From positions 1 to 57,113 of the forward strand of contig NBIV01000316.1 of NCBI GenBank assembly GCA_003194525.1: DNA of 57,113 nucleotides. Direction: 5' to 3'. This document shows positions 1 through 11,464 of the stretch, one piece after another (position 1 is the first letter of the stretch; every line of letters begins with the position of its first letter). The notes under the pieces are model-generated. The model did no database searches. It worked only from the letters and a program-made list of their open reading frames with translations, and was not told the origin of the DNA. The stretch comes from Gracilariopsis chorda (taxonomy: Eukaryota; Rhodophyta; Florideophyceae; Gracilariales; Gracilariaceae). A program made the position numbers and the translations under genes.

Positions 1-940
1 TCCATGGATCCTAAAAACGTCTGCAATGAGCACCGCAAACTTTGTGGAATCCGTTTTTGGTGTTATGACTGACGACAAAGACGCGCGAAATAGGATTGGA
101 GATCCTTGCCAGCGCCTGCGCCGCAGAAAGGACTAGACAATTGAGACGGTCATATCCTGGCCCGACGGCTGCGTGTAAGCCCTCTGTACCGAATCGAAGA
201 CGGTGGGTTTGGTCGAGGGCGACAGGCAGACGGGATGGCTCCGCGGGGGAGCATAGGCAGTGGAGAGCATTTAGTTCACTTGTTGACGTGTTGTCGGATC
301 CGGATCCATGGCGATTCGGTCGCGGCCAGTGCGCATATTGCGGGAGGGACTAGGGTCGCTCTTGTGCCAGGGTGGCTACAGCGCATTGCAAGGGAGAGGG
401 CGGTGGCACAGGCGGTTGTGAAGACGGCGGGTAAGGAAGGCGGCGAGCGGGGAGTAGGACTCCGTCTGTGCCTCATCAGGCTGAGGGTGTGGCGAGGAAT
501 AGAGACACGGAGGGTCATGGAATTCAGATTTGCCTATGAAGCTCTGGGTAGGCAAAGTTGAAGACGGCGATGGTGATGCTGGCGCAGTGGACGGCGTGCT
601 GCTGGTGCGCTGCGCGTCCGATGCATCTTCCAAGAGGATTCTTTTGTTGAGCGTGACGTGCTGAGATTTTGTGGTGCAACCGCGCCCACCTGTCCACGTG
701 GCGGGAAACGTGGTGCCATCGCAACGGTAGCTTGCACCGCACCTCAGGCCACGTCACACGCGCGTTGTATGGAAGAAGATACACAGCTGACGAGCGCGCT
801 AGCACAGCAACCTCGTCCGCGCGACCCGCAACCGCTTTCTGGAACTGACCTTCACTTCTGTTCTCGTCACTCTACAAGCGCACTCCCTTTTCCTTTTTTC
901 TCCCTCCTGCCCCCCTCTCTCACACTAAACGCAACTTACC
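1..940. other. Gene-free stretch ending in pyrimidine-rich leader
   Basis: I see no convincing gene here. Several short ORFs overlap on both strands and none has recognisable motifs. The last 60 or so bases (about 880-950) are strongly pyrimidine-rich and run into an ATG at 951. That resembles the CT-rich upstream regions before APC5 and before 15489, so it may be a promoter and 5' leader. Confidence 0.3.
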
Positions 941-950
941 GTCGTCGCCA

Positions 951-1240
951 TGTCCGACGCCGTCAATGTCGCTTTCGAGCGTTGCGAACATCTTCGTCAA
1001 TAATGGGAAAATCTCAAATGTGACATGCTTGCTATAGACCCTTCAAATCCCAACGCCGCGCAAAAGGAGGGACCGCCTTCGCAGCCAAATGGATCAAATC
1101 ATGAATCAAATGACTTCAGTTCTCAATGAAACAAAACGACTCGTTCCTCCAAAACACGCTGAGCCACACGACGAGCCCATTCGATATTCTTTTTATACTA
1201 ACGCCGGTGTCCTGGAAGTGGTTCTAGTTCTGTCGTAAAT
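951..1240 (+). pseudogene. Short disrupted coding fragment
   Basis: An ATG at 951 follows a CT-rich leader and opens a 17-codon frame ending in TAA. The same frame then stays open for about 41 further codons, polar and Asn/Ser/Gln-rich, before TGA. A second, overlapping frame (MDQIMNQMTSVLNE...) starts near 1089 and runs to about 1238. The arrangement suggests the 5' end of a gene or gag-like protein broken by a nonsense codon and a frameshift. No family is recognised and it could be chance. Confidence 0.2.
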
Positions 1241-4000
1241 TTTGCTCTAAACGCACCATGTGATCAAACGATCATTTGCCATACGATCTTGCGACTTGTA
1301 AGCTGTCGCCAGATCCCACCCAACCCAACCCGAGAACAGAACATTTCCTTCATGTTCTTCAGACTGCAATTAGTTGTGCTCATTTTTGTAGTGCCTTGGA
1401 GGCAAAACAAGCGTCAGTTAGGCGAAACATACAGTTTATTTAGTTAGTTGTTCTGTAAATCTCTTCAAGAAAAGCATGCGCCAGGCAGTTCACTGCAACT
1501 ACCAGGCAGATATTGTTCGAATAAAAGATGGATGTTTATTGGAGCCGAGTGGTAGCATGACGTTTCTTCTGCGCCCAAATTGTTCTACCCGCATGTTGGG
1601 TGCATTGCGAGTCTGATAGACCATGAACCTGGGCTATTGTGTCGAGTATGGAACTTTGAGTGCTCGGCGTGTGCATCTTAGTAGAGACCGGTCCTGATAT
1701 TCCTGACACTCACATTTCCCCCGCCGGCACGTCTATAATAAGATACGCAGACTATTGTTCGCTTATAAGAGCTAGAACGCTTAAGATCATTCATGTTTGG
1801 GAAAGAGTTGGTGGCAGCGGCCATGCAGATCATCTTGCTGATGAGAAGCTCTCACTGCAATCAGCACACTCCCCGAGAGATGTGCTATTCCTGGGAATAG
1901 GTGGGTGGGAAATTGATCTACGATCTTCGAGCAGCTTGTTCTTTTGATTGCAGTGCTGGTTAGACAACTGGTCCCGCAGTAGAAGATAGATCCGAACTTG
2001 CGCATTGAGTTGTCCGGTGGAACAGCATCTGCGCCTCATTGCAGTCCAAATCCGTTCAAATAATTCCCTTATTCCGGTTCCTCGAAAATCTATGCCTCGT
2101 CGATGTACAGACTACGGTATATAAACGCTCATTGACTTTACTGAACGCATTATGATGAATCAGACGACATTCAACATCCTTAGTTTTGGAAGAGGACTGT
2201 AGGGAAGTGCAAATTACCTGGTAGGTAGTGGTATAATAAGGAGTGATAGCCTGCTGTTTTCCCTCATTAATCGGCAGCACCCTTATTACCAGGCAATCGG
2301 AGAGAGAAGTCTCGAAAGGTGTATAGGGAAAAGACGGTATTTACAGCAGTAGAGTGTCAGCAAACAACATCATCGCCCACAGTGCCTCTGAATCCTAGAA
2401 GCAGTGAAGTCGTTCCATTCAATAGATTGGATGAGCAGCTGAGAAGCGCTGTTGGCTCCATCCCGCACGAGCAACCGTTCTGGCTTCCGCCTGCATTATT
2501 GGAATGCACGTTCGATGCGCATCCCAACCCACAGCCCTGCGACGTGTCCACAAGGTATCCTCGAAGCACAGAAATAGTCTCAAACACCGGAGCAGAGACA
2601 AATTGAGGTCTTCGGGTCTCATCGTACATGTCTCTGTTCGTTACTACTTCTACATGTGAATGGTAACAAAAACAGCTACAACAACTTTTCTCCTTCGGGC
2701 TTCAGTATGTGTCTTAGAATCCCGTAGGAATGAATTTACAATAGTAGGACCGTTACCTTCTGCACCTGCGCACAAAATAAGACTACTACTTTGACCCACT
2801 TCGTCCTCTCCAGCAGGGCAAAATACAAACACGTACTTAATACGAGAAAAAGAGAGTGTACCAATTCATACAAAGTCATCGATAGCCCCAAATTGTTGTA
2901 TTCTTAGCATAGAAATCAAATTCGTGCCGTTGATCTGTTTAGTATGTGAGTCCAAAACAACTATGCAGCACTCACGGACATCATCTTTTGTTTCTCTGTA
3001 CCACTTGAACTTCCAAAAATCGTCACAGAAGACATCAACCCTGCATACTTGTACTCGGTTTTCTCTGAATCAACTGAAACTATTTATCATAATGTCAATA
3101 GACCGAGCGATCAATTTTATCAACGGTAACAGATCATTACCTATCTAAAATATCCAGAACAGGCAGCAGATGTAACCCAATCCGGAAGTAGTATAGGTTT
3201 GAATTTCGTGTTATGGAGTAGAGAGCGTGCGCAAACTACGCAGCAGTGGTTGCCTTCGCGCAAGAAGCTGGAGCACGATTGGAATAGACAATAAAAGCTA
3301 ACCTGCAGAGGAAGGGCTCCGCAGGCAGGGGTCAACCCAGTAGGAATTCTGAGGAAACTTGTGCTTGTTCTTTCCCTTTGTGTTTAATGAATATAGATCT
3401 TCACCCCCGTAGCGTACTCGACCAACACATTTGCGGCCTCGATTTATTTCTGTTTCTCAACATTTAAGCGGATAACCTCCTTTGCCTAAAATAGAGCATG
3501 AGATTAATTCATCTCAATACCGCCTAACGTTTTACCTAAGTTTTACAGCAGGGCCAAGCAAAACACTGCTAGCTCCCTAAATACCGGAGAGACATCAGCC
3601 GTATACCCTATCTTCATATAAACGAATCCAAGAGCAAACAAACTAACACAGGGCTCGGACTCACTCTCCTTTTTGAGTAGAGACAGAAGTTGCAGTAATG
3701 GTGAACTTTATTCTATGCAGCCCTTGCAGTGCCAAAAGATTTTTACCTTGCCGCACTACTGACAGCCGACTACGAGTCCTTAGCAAGTGAATCCTTTTCA
3801 TTTTTCCATGACTCAAGCAACCGCTTTGCGTGTTGAGCATGTAGATCGGCAATAGAGTTAGAGAGTAGATTGACTGTATATTGTTGATTGCACATCATGC
3901 GTAAGACGCATATGCCGCTAAATTGTAGGCGGCTGGGATTGTAGTTAGCAGGTTATAATAGATAGACCTGCACTGCGGGCTTGAGAGCTCTTACTCAAAG
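1241..4000. other. Gene-poor region, nothing recognised
   Basis: Only short, overlapping ORFs without domains, codon bias or motifs are present. I see no RNA gene, long repeat or transposon end. Confidence 0.4.
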
Positions 4001-4231
4001 AACGTGGGTGACAATGACCCAAAAGACGTAGTTTACGTTAGGAGAGTTACCTACTCCAGTATCCCTGTCCTGTCCAACATATGTGTAACAGAATTTGAGC
4101 TGCAAAACGAAGAAACTATCTTACGGGTTAGATGTGTGGCGTTAAAAATAAAACCGGTTTTTCGAACACCAACCATATTCTTCCTGATGCTTTCATGTGT
4201 CATAAGCTGTCCTTTTTTAGCACAGGAGTCC

Positions 4232-4528
4232 ATGAAAAGAGTAAGGAATGATTGTAAGATGTGCAACAAGCACATCAAGACTTTCGCCAACTTGATTCGC
4301 CATCACAAGCGCTCTCATCCAATACAGAATGCTGCATACATTGCCCCCAGTTTGAAATATCAAAGCACGTCCTCCATAACAAGTTCAGTTGAAACTTATG
4401 TTGGTTCTGTGAGCGCTGTGTGTGTAAGGCCGGATAATACGCAGCATGAACCCATGATGAACATTTGGTACTGTCCACACCTTGAGGACACCGAATTGTA
4501 TGACACCAAAGAAGACCACAAAGAATAA
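4232..4528 (+). CDS. Small C2H2 zinc-finger ORF, probably a fragment
   Basis: The frame is open from a GTG at 4004, but the first Met close to the domain is at 4232, so I take that start. About seven residues later comes a canonical finger with spacing C-x2-C-x12-H-x4-H (CKMCNKH...LIRHHKRSH). The remaining 70 or so residues are Ser/Thr-rich and then acidic, with no second intact finger in this frame. A Cys/His-rich string in another frame just downstream (near 4330) suggests a frameshifted second finger. A nucleic-acid-binding role follows from the family only. It could equally be the remnant of a transposon-encoded zinc-finger protein. Confidence 0.35.
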   Translation: MKRVRNDCKMCNKHIKTFANLIRHHKRSHPIQNAAYIAPSLKYQSTSSITSSVETYVGSVSAVCVRPDNTQHEPMMNIWYCPHLEDTELYDTKEDHKE

Positions 4529-4529
4529 T

Positions 4530-5710
4530 AGCTCTGTAACGGAGCCCTGCCGGCTTTTCTATGGCTTTCAGGATGACGTAACTCCTGTTATTAACGACTC
4601 ACACCCTTTAAAGACCCGCTAGCCCCACTAGAAGAGCTCAACTCAGATTGCAATAATATGGTTGACTATTGCACTTCCAAGCAAAATGAAGATCAGCCAG
4701 AGCGTCGGTGAATATGATCTTGTGCATAGGGTTGAATCTCGGGTACCAAAACAGTTCAAGATAGTATCGAGTCAGTTTGCAAGCGTAAAAAGTTTAGTAC
4801 GTCCTTTGCTCGCAAGTGTGCTGTAAGGAACGAAGGCTGGAAGTCAGCAAGAATAGAAAAACAGTGGTGTATTACCACAGTCAAAGTGTTTTGACCATTC
4901 TTGAGCTTTTACAGAAGAACGCAGATCCAGATGGAGGGGTGAATAACTTTCGGCAGTTCCAAAATAGCTAGTACCCAATGGTAGCTGTGCATATCCAACT
5001 CTTGCAAACATGTTATTAAGGGGGAACGTTTAGGTTTCCCCTTCGCAGGGTTACTTTGTAGCGGAGCTGCGATTGGGCGACAGATGTGAGACGTGGTGCT
5101 GCTTTGCGCATGCACGGCATGGTACGGGCATTTCAACAAGTTCATTTGGTGCGCAAAAGCGCTGCTTGTTTCAATCCTAACTCTAATCCCAAGAAAATTC
5201 GCACATGTCCATGCCACCAGTCGGGCGCGCGCAGTTTGTTCAAAAACACTGCACGACCTGTACCGAAGCCAAAACTCTCCGCTTTTCACGGTACCCACTC
5301 TGCCTGCACTACCTTGCTTCATTCTCACTTGACGTTGTTTCATGCCTCTGCACAGCATAGCGCTCTTTTCTCAAGTGTCAGTGTCAAAGCACCTTCAACC
5401 CCCGGTATAACTGATGCAGTCTAGAAAGCTACCAATTGAAGTGTACGAGGTCTTCAAAAAACGCGTGGTTCCGTCCCTAATGAGAGGTAGCAATCCTACC
5501 AACGGTACCGCCTCAAAGGTCGGATCAGCAGGTCGTCAGCCGCGCATGGTGCACTACGCGATGGTTCAATATGCAGATCATTGGTTGAAAGAATCAAGGC
5601 TTCCACAATATTCGGACAGCATGTCAAGTGCAAATTGCGTGTATTGAAAAGTATTTGAGAGCGTTACAACATGTTGAGGCACTGTGAGCCCTTCCGTAAA
5701 TTGCGTTCAC
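4530..5710. other. No gene recognised
   Basis: Several ORFs of 77-149 codons overlap on both strands around 4909-5647. None shows a domain, signal peptide or consistent coding bias, and I cannot choose between the strands. Confidence 0.3.
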
Positions 5711-5714
5711 TACG

Positions 5715-6305
5715 TTGCCCTGCGGTCAAAGTTCATTCGAGGGACAAAACCTTAAAACATTTGTCAACATCGCAATAGATGTTATTTTTCTGCTTAAGGA
5801 GAGTGTCAAAAGAGAAAAGTCTGTCTGCCGCGCTTTTCGTGATTCTCAGCATTCCGGAGCATTTTTTCCTGTAGGAAATTCATACAATTATGCTTCAGAA
5901 CGCAGCATTTTGTCGCAGCGTGAAATAGAGGGTTCATTCCATACTCGACAGTTTTTGTTACGAGTTGGCCTCAGACTAGATTTTGGTCCTCCGATGAGCT
6001 TTCGTTGCCGTTCATGGCTGGGCGGGGGCAGATATGAGATTTCTGCAAGGGCGGGTTATCGCTTGAAACAGTTAAATACTGTGATTGAAGACTACGACCT
6101 CGGTGTGCCGAAGGGAATGTCTCATGTAATGGTTGCCGCTAACAGCTAAATACTGTGATTGAAGACTACGACCTCGGTGTGCCAAAGGGAATGTCTCATG
6201 TAATGGTAGCCGCTGAGTTTTTGTCCTACATTCAAAAACTCTGCAAATGGACGTGCAAGATCGATGGACCAATGAGAAATGTAGTACGTCATTCTTCTTC
6301 TGCTT
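5715..6305 (+). pseudogene. Unknown ORF frameshifted by a tandem duplication
   Basis: A 144-codon frame (first Met at 5715) ends at 6149 inside a 74-bp tandem duplication. Both copies encode the same peptide (NTVIEDYDLGVPKGMSHVMV). After the first copy the frame terminates, whereas after the second copy the equivalent frame continues about 30 more residues to a stop near 6303. Because 74 is not a multiple of three, the duplication itself would explain the premature stop. This suggests the frame was once coding and longer. No family is recognised, and the upstream ORF ending at 5647 may or may not belong to it. Confidence 0.3.
6067..6214 (+). repeat. 74-bp direct tandem duplication (2 copies)
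   Basis: Copies at 6067-6140 and 6141-6214 abut exactly and differ at about three positions (for example gttaaa/gctaaa and ccgaag/ccaaag), so the duplication is fairly recent. Confidence 0.9.
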
Positions 6306-6923
6306 GAAGCGAAACATGTAAATTTCCCAGGGAGATGCGGGAAAATGCAGGAAGAAGGAAACTACTTTCTTGGTTTAGGTGAGTGACGAAAATAAACGTG
6401 ACACAATGTTGTAGTTTGTTAGTGTGATAACCAAAACCACTAGGCCACAAGAGTAATTCTATGGTAATAATTAGTGTTCCAGCCTTTTCCCGCAGCTCCC
6501 TGTTCCCTTGGAGATGCGTCTGTTTCACTCGCTGGATACAACACGTTTGTTATAGCTTATTTGCCATGTACTAGAGATCTATTCCAAGCAAAAAGAAAGG
6601 GTTAAGCAACGCGAACCTGCCCTACTGGGCGGATTTCCTTAGTCTTATCTAAAACAATGGTCTGCACTGATATGTGGGTACTTCCAAAAACTGGTAGCAG
6701 TATACCGTTGTAGGGATGTTGTTCGGCTTACAAAAGAGGATGGATATACCTACCTCTAGGGAGCTGCTGCAACAATTCCAATGACATGGACTGTTTCTCA
6801 TCTTCTGCTTGCAACGCGGCCAATCGCCACGTGTAACCTTCTCTTCGTGGTACGAGGTCCTTCTGAATGAGTTCGTCATGGTAACATTCGATGAGGATGC
6901 AATTCTCTTTCTGTCTTCCGCCC

Positions 6924-6930
6924 TATAAAA
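6924..6930 (+). promoter_or_regulatory. TATA box of the metallopeptidase gene
   Basis: TATAAAA lies about 105 bp upstream of the ATG at 7032. It also lies downstream of the in-frame ATG at 6891, which makes 7032 the likelier start codon. Confidence 0.55.
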
Positions 6931-7031
6931 TCGGCCCCGTTCCTTCGAGGCATGCGTTCTCACTTTCTACCCATGAAATAGGGTGTTTGGTATATTTCAC
7001 TCGTTTTCAATCTGGAGTATCGCTTGATATC

Positions 7032-7979
7032 ATGACGACCACACTGTGCTCCGCTACTGTTCTCTTCACGGCTCTGCTTGCCATAGTTTGCACGGCGGCT
7101 GGCGCAAAGGTGACAGCTACAGGCCGAATCTTGTGCCATGGACAGCCTCTCCGCCATTCTCGAATCTCCCTGATGGATGAAGATGTTGGTCGCGACGATC
7201 ATATGGGATCTGCCACAACTGATGGCAACGGGTATTTCACCGTGTCTGGAACCGCTAGCGATGTAGCCTTCCGCAAAAGTAAGCGCCGTCCCGACGTTTA
7301 CATTCGCCTGGACTACAGACATTCCTCCGCAAGGGCCAGGTTTGAGGTAGACCGCTCCGTGCTTCGCGGGGGTAAGGAAGATTCACACAAATTCAGCGAC
7401 AAATCAGGAAACGTCAACTTCGGCACACTTCACTTCAATACTGAAATGTGCACTGTATACCAGCGCTTCTATGACGCCACTCACGATTTTTACAGTCGGG
7501 TTGGATATCGCGTGCCTTTTGATTTAAAGATTACTGCTCAAGCCATTATTAACGGTGGTGCTCCATTTGCGCTGCATGACGAGATTCGCATTCCAAAAGG
7601 GAAAAAGTTGTCTTCCAGAACTGCCAAGCATGAGTTGGCTCACGCTGTGCGTCACAGATATGACGGAGGCTTGGCTCATTTCTTGAAGGATGTTGCACAG
7701 TTTGTGTACACGCGTAATCATAACTGCAAGTCGAATACGAATCACGGTTTTGCCTTCAATGAAGGCTGGGCAGAGTATTGGGCAGGAGATACTGCATGTG
7801 GGGATGCAAACGGGACAAAGAAAGTTGAAGGAAACGTTGCTACTGCTCTAAAGGAGATGCAGACAAGATGCAGAACCAGCGATCGTAACATGTGGGAAGT
7901 GCTCCGCCGAAACAAGGGTAAGATTCATTCGTACTCCTCTTATGCGTCTAAACACAGACAGATGCATAACTGTTCTTAG
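7032..7979 (+). CDS. Secreted transthyretin-like domain plus HExxH metallopeptidase
   Basis: This is a 315-residue protein starting at ATG 7032. That start gives a classic signal peptide (hydrophobic LFTALLAIVCTAAGA), lies below a TATA box, and avoids an upstream in-frame ATG at 6891. Residues about 24-115 resemble the transthyretin-like (TTL) family best known from nematodes: a GRILCHGQPL opening, a TTDGNGYF turn, a GT...D segment, then hydrophobic strands. The C-terminal half carries HELAH at residues 200-204 and, about 40 residues on, NEGWAEYWAGD with Glu at 244. This is the HExxH...E layout of gluzincin zinc peptidases, where the two His and the distal Glu bind zinc and E201 would be catalytic. 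Several Cys residues in the C-terminal part (for example near HNC and TACG) suit an exported, disulfide-bonded protein. No frameshift is seen. The substrate is unknown, and the domain calls are from motifs only. Confidence 0.75.
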   Translation: MTTTLCSATVLFTALLAIVCTAAGAKVTATGRILCHGQPLRHSRISLMDEDVGRDDHMGSATTDGNGYFTVSGTASDVAFRKSKRRPDVYIRLDYRHSSARARFEVDRSVLRGGKEDSHKFSDKSGNVNFGTLHFNTEMCTVYQRFYDATHDFYSRVGYRVPFDLKITAQAIINGGAPFALHDEIRIPKGKKLSSRTAKHELAHAVRHRYDGGLAHFLKDVAQFVYTRNHNCKSNTNHGFAFNEGWAEYWAGDTACGDANGTKKVEGNVATALKEMQTRCRTSDRNMWEVLRRNKGKIHSYSSYASKHRQMHNCS

Positions 7980-9580
7980 AAGCTGCCTATTCTACATGAT
8001 AAGAGGTTTGTAAACATACACTCTGTGATAGAGCATTCGCTTTCTATGACGACCACTAGAAGATGACTCAAACCTGTACAATTAGTAGAAGTATAGAGCT
8101 CTCTCGAAGAGTGAAGCGTCTTCTAGTTCCGTTATCGACAGTGCGTCAGTTCTGCTTCTGATAAAGACGTTCAATAACCAGTACGATCTCGCTTTCGCTC
8201 TCATACACACTCTCAAATACATAATGTGCGTGTGTGTGTTTACAGGCACATGCCTCTAATGCCGAGGCAGCGGTTAACTCTAGAAGTAGAAGTCTAATCA
8301 TCTATTCGACGGTTCAATTCCCTTAACAGACAATATTGCATATCTATTTGGCTTCCTCATCCGGCGTACATAATATATTATCAGTACCCAACTGGAGCAG
8401 AAGAACACTCTCGCCAACAGAAGCTAATACTTTCTTCATTCTTGGCTTTCCTGTACCATTGTAAATATTCTTCAAACAAAGGGCGGTTCATGTTGGCAAG
8501 TTAACGAAAAGCGTCGGAACAGATGACGAGGAGCCGCTATATGGGTCTCAATTGTTCCTTTTTAACGATTAGAAAATTATCATACTGGGTTGTAACATGA
8601 CTTTGTTCCTAGCGCTATTACACAGATCTGACACACTTGAGCGCATCGTATTAGATAAAGTAAAATTGGTCATGATGATCGTGGATAAATTGAATACTGA
8701 TTGGTATTCTATAACCTCTTTGGATTTGGTAAAGAGAACGAACCCTATTCTGGCAGCAGCGAGTACGTAGCGGCTGGCTTAATAGTTTTGAATTTCGTTC
8801 ATACCGCCTTCGCGCACCGCCAGAACGGGGAAATCAATTCTTCAAACGCCGTCCACCAGATGTCCAGTAAAACAAAGGAAAATAGTCCTGTCTTGCTCCA
8901 TGTGAGTCAAGCTACCTCTGCCATTGATAGCGTGTAGTGTATAGAACTCTGTTCTAAACTATAAGAGAATGATACTGACGCCATCATTATGAGATGCTGT
9001 ATTACAGATTTTTCATCAAATATGGGTGCAATCCAAGCAAATAGCAAAGAATTCGGATCAATACCGAAGTCAGCATCGACGATAAACATTACTCGCACTA
9101 CCAAGTTTGAATCCATGCGAAAAAGATACGTATAAACTGCTCAATCACATTTTCATAATGGGCTCTGGGGTTTGCAGGGGCTTCATCAAGAACAAGTTAC
9201 TCTATACTCAACAACTGAAATCGGTTAAGATGCTCTACAAGCATTTTGACGCTAGTAAATTGGCGTCCTATACAAAACGAGATATGCATATGACAAGTGA
9301 TCGACGAAGCAAGCTCTGATTATAGTGGCGTCTGTTCTGTAGTGTACTTGAAACAAAACAGCAAGAACGAGCAGACGTATCTTTCCAGTGCAAATGTAGC
9401 GATTTGCTTGAATGACGGCACGGTGGCATTCGCGACATGGCCCAGATTCAAAGCAGAAAGATAAGAGGCTAATGCCAGAGTCAGCGTCTAAGAATACCAG
9501 GAGATGATGCTGAAGCTAGCTGACGACGTAGGGCGGCGCCGTCGGCGGGAGGCATGTTTTTGGATGCTCTTTGGGCAATT
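7980..9580. other. Gene-poor region downstream of the metallopeptidase
   Basis: The region is AT-rich with scattered short ORFs (for example 8701-8937) that I cannot support as genes. A GT microsatellite-like run lies at about 8226-8240. Confidence 0.35.
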
Positions 9581-9585
9581 GCATT

Positions 9586-10181
9586 TCAAATGTAGAAGGC
9601 TCCCGGAACGGGGGACATCGAACTGCCTGTGCTCGCGGCATCGATGCTGGGAACGGAGACTATGGGGACATGGGAGTGGGAGGACGGTACAGTGGAATGT
9701 TGGGTTGCGTAAGAATGAATGAAGTTGGAGTTGGGGTCGGTGGGGGACTGTTGTTGATATTGTTTCTGTTCTTGCTGTTGAGAGGAATCCAAAAGCTGTT
9801 CGTTACGGGAGTAGATGCGGGAGGAAATGCTGTTTCGAATGCGGGAGGCGGTATTACGCCAATCGGGCATGATAGGGTAGGGATGAGAAACGGGGAAGAA
9901 GGCGACAGTGGGGCAGCGAGAAGTGACATACGCGCAGCAAGGGGGTGCTTTGTGGTTGGGAGGGGGGTTGGTGAGGGCAAGAGATGGTGGAGGTCGAGGT
10001 ATAGACAGGGTTTAAAAAGGGGAGCAGCCGGGACTTTGGGGTTGGAGAGAAGGGCGACGGCAGAGAAAGTGTCTCGAGTGTGGTACGCTTCGCGCGATAT
10101 GCGACGTGAGAGCGCATACAGAGGGTGGGCGCCGAAGCGACGCTTTTCTGCGCAGAACGTGTCTTCTTGTGCGCCTGTCAT
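9586..10181 (-). pseudogene. Hypothetical proline/glutamine-rich protein, frameshifted
   Basis: A Met at 10181 lies only 70 bp beyond the KCR stop on the same strand, so the spacing fits the compact island. The first 70 or so residues look like ordinary coding sequence, followed by a Pro/Ser/Leu-rich stretch. A switch of frame near 9870 leads into a second open segment (PDWRNTASRIRNSISSRIYS) with a glutamine-rich run, ending near 9586. Low-complexity composition limits the inference. I do not recognise a family, and it could be a chance open frame in biased sequence. Confidence 0.3.
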
Positions 10182-10250
10182 GGAAAGCGGGTGTTGACAT
10201 CCGAATAAAAACAGAAACGTTTCTGTTGTTTCGGAGGTGGATGTATCGCC

Positions 10251-11209
10251 TCAAGGGTTATCTAGTAGATGAAGTTCTTCAAGTTTTGCGAACCGCTCTT
10301 GCTTGCGAAGCGCTCTTTTCCGAATGGAGCTATGCAGCATCGCCACGTGCTCCGTCTGTTGCTGCAGCGGAAGCGCTCGAACCGCCGTGCCCATCATGTA
10401 CTGCAACGAATACGGACTTAAGACGCGGGGAGGACGTGACTTGTTAGAGCGCGTTTTTCACAATGCGCTCCGCTTTGGGCACGGTGCAACTTCGAGGCAT
10501 CTTGGCCATTGAGCCTTCTGCGAAGAAAGGCGTCAGCGAATGCTCGTGCACGCCGTGCGGGCGGAGCTCGCCATTGAGACTCACTGCAAACGCATCGTTG
10601 TACGTCTTTGTTCCTGTGTAGGGCGACAGCATGGGCGCGGGCATCACCGCTCCCCCGCCAGATGATAGACACATTATGATTCCTTTCTTGCTGGATACCA
10701 TGTGCGGTAGCACCATTTTGGTCATTCGATTCGTGGAACGAATGTTAACGAGCATCATTCGTTCAATCGAGTGTTCGTCCATGTCTATGAAATCGGTAGG
10801 CATTTCAAAACTATGCCCGCGTTGTTGATAAGAATCGTTGGTTATTTTGACACCACGAATTGCTTCAATGTGGTCCATTGCTCTTATTCGCCTGCGGCGA
10901 AATCGAATCCGTGTACCATTGTGTCAACTGAATATTTGCTTTCGCATTCTTGTGCGAGCTGTTTCATCTTGTCCACGGATCGTGCTAGAAGGCTGATTTT
11001 GACGCCTCGCGCCGCCAGACGACGACAAACTCCGCGCCAATGCCGCCGGAAGCGCCCGTCACAACCGCCCATTCGCCGCCATACGACCGGAACGAAAACT
11101 TGTACACACCGTGGTGGCATATCGTGTTCAGCAGCGCCACCACGGCGTACACCACCGTCGCTGATCCCACAGCGCTCAACACCGTCATCACCAAAAGCAA
11201 TCCGTCCAT
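10251..11209 (-). pseudogene. KCR1: Very-long-chain 3-ketoacyl-CoA reductase (KCR/IFA38/HSD17B12 family), frameshifted
   Basis: This SDR family enzyme reduces 3-ketoacyl-CoA in the ER fatty-acid elongation cycle, using NADPH. The start at 11209 gives a hydrophobic N-terminal anchor (residues about 3-30) followed by the cofactor motif VTGASGGIG. After a frame change near 11030 come LAARGVKISLLARS and, after another near 10890, the TILINNAG motif. The longest segment (from 10878) carries the catalytic Ser context MCLSSGGG and the Tyr-x3-Lys motif SPYTGTKTYNDAF, then GELRPHGVH. A final frame change near 10440 leads to a basic C-terminus (SIRKRALRKQERFAKLEEL) and TGA at 10251-10253. The implied length of about 319 residues equals the family norm. 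All breaks look like one- or two-base indels rather than nonsense changes. The gene could be functional with base errors in this sequence, or a pseudogene. It is divergent from APC5 across 255 bp. Confidence 0.75.
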
Positions 11210-11464
11210 ATCGTCACTCGCCTTCCCTCAACGCCCGTCTCTTTCGCGCCGCGCCTCCAACTTGTGGATACCGCGGAGGCACACACATGCCATCGATCAC
11301 GCACTCTGCTCTGATCGCCCAATCACCGCGCCGCATGAACCACGTTATCCATGTTGCACACACGCAATCGTTCGCACCCTTTCGCCTTGATCCCCAGCGA
11401 AAGAAAACGCCGCCTTCGTCGCTACGCGAACTGCAAAAACCGCCACCGTCGCTCCGCGTCCGTC
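11210..11464. promoter_or_regulatory. Divergent intergenic region between KCR and APC5
   Basis: Only 255 bp separates the two predicted start codons (11209 minus, 11465 plus), so both genes must share or overlap promoter sequence. The region is C-rich on the plus strand. No TATA box is evident to me. Confidence 0.45.

Noticed and set aside
8226..8240. GT-rich run as a possible regulatory or Z-DNA element
   Set aside because: Only about five to seven dinucleotides long, within expectation for chance.
8255..8345. tRNA-like sequence with GGTTCAATTCC (T-loop-like) and an upstream GCCGAGGCAG segment
   Set aside because: No consistent acceptor, anticodon or D stems could be folded, and no anticodon loop of the correct form is present.
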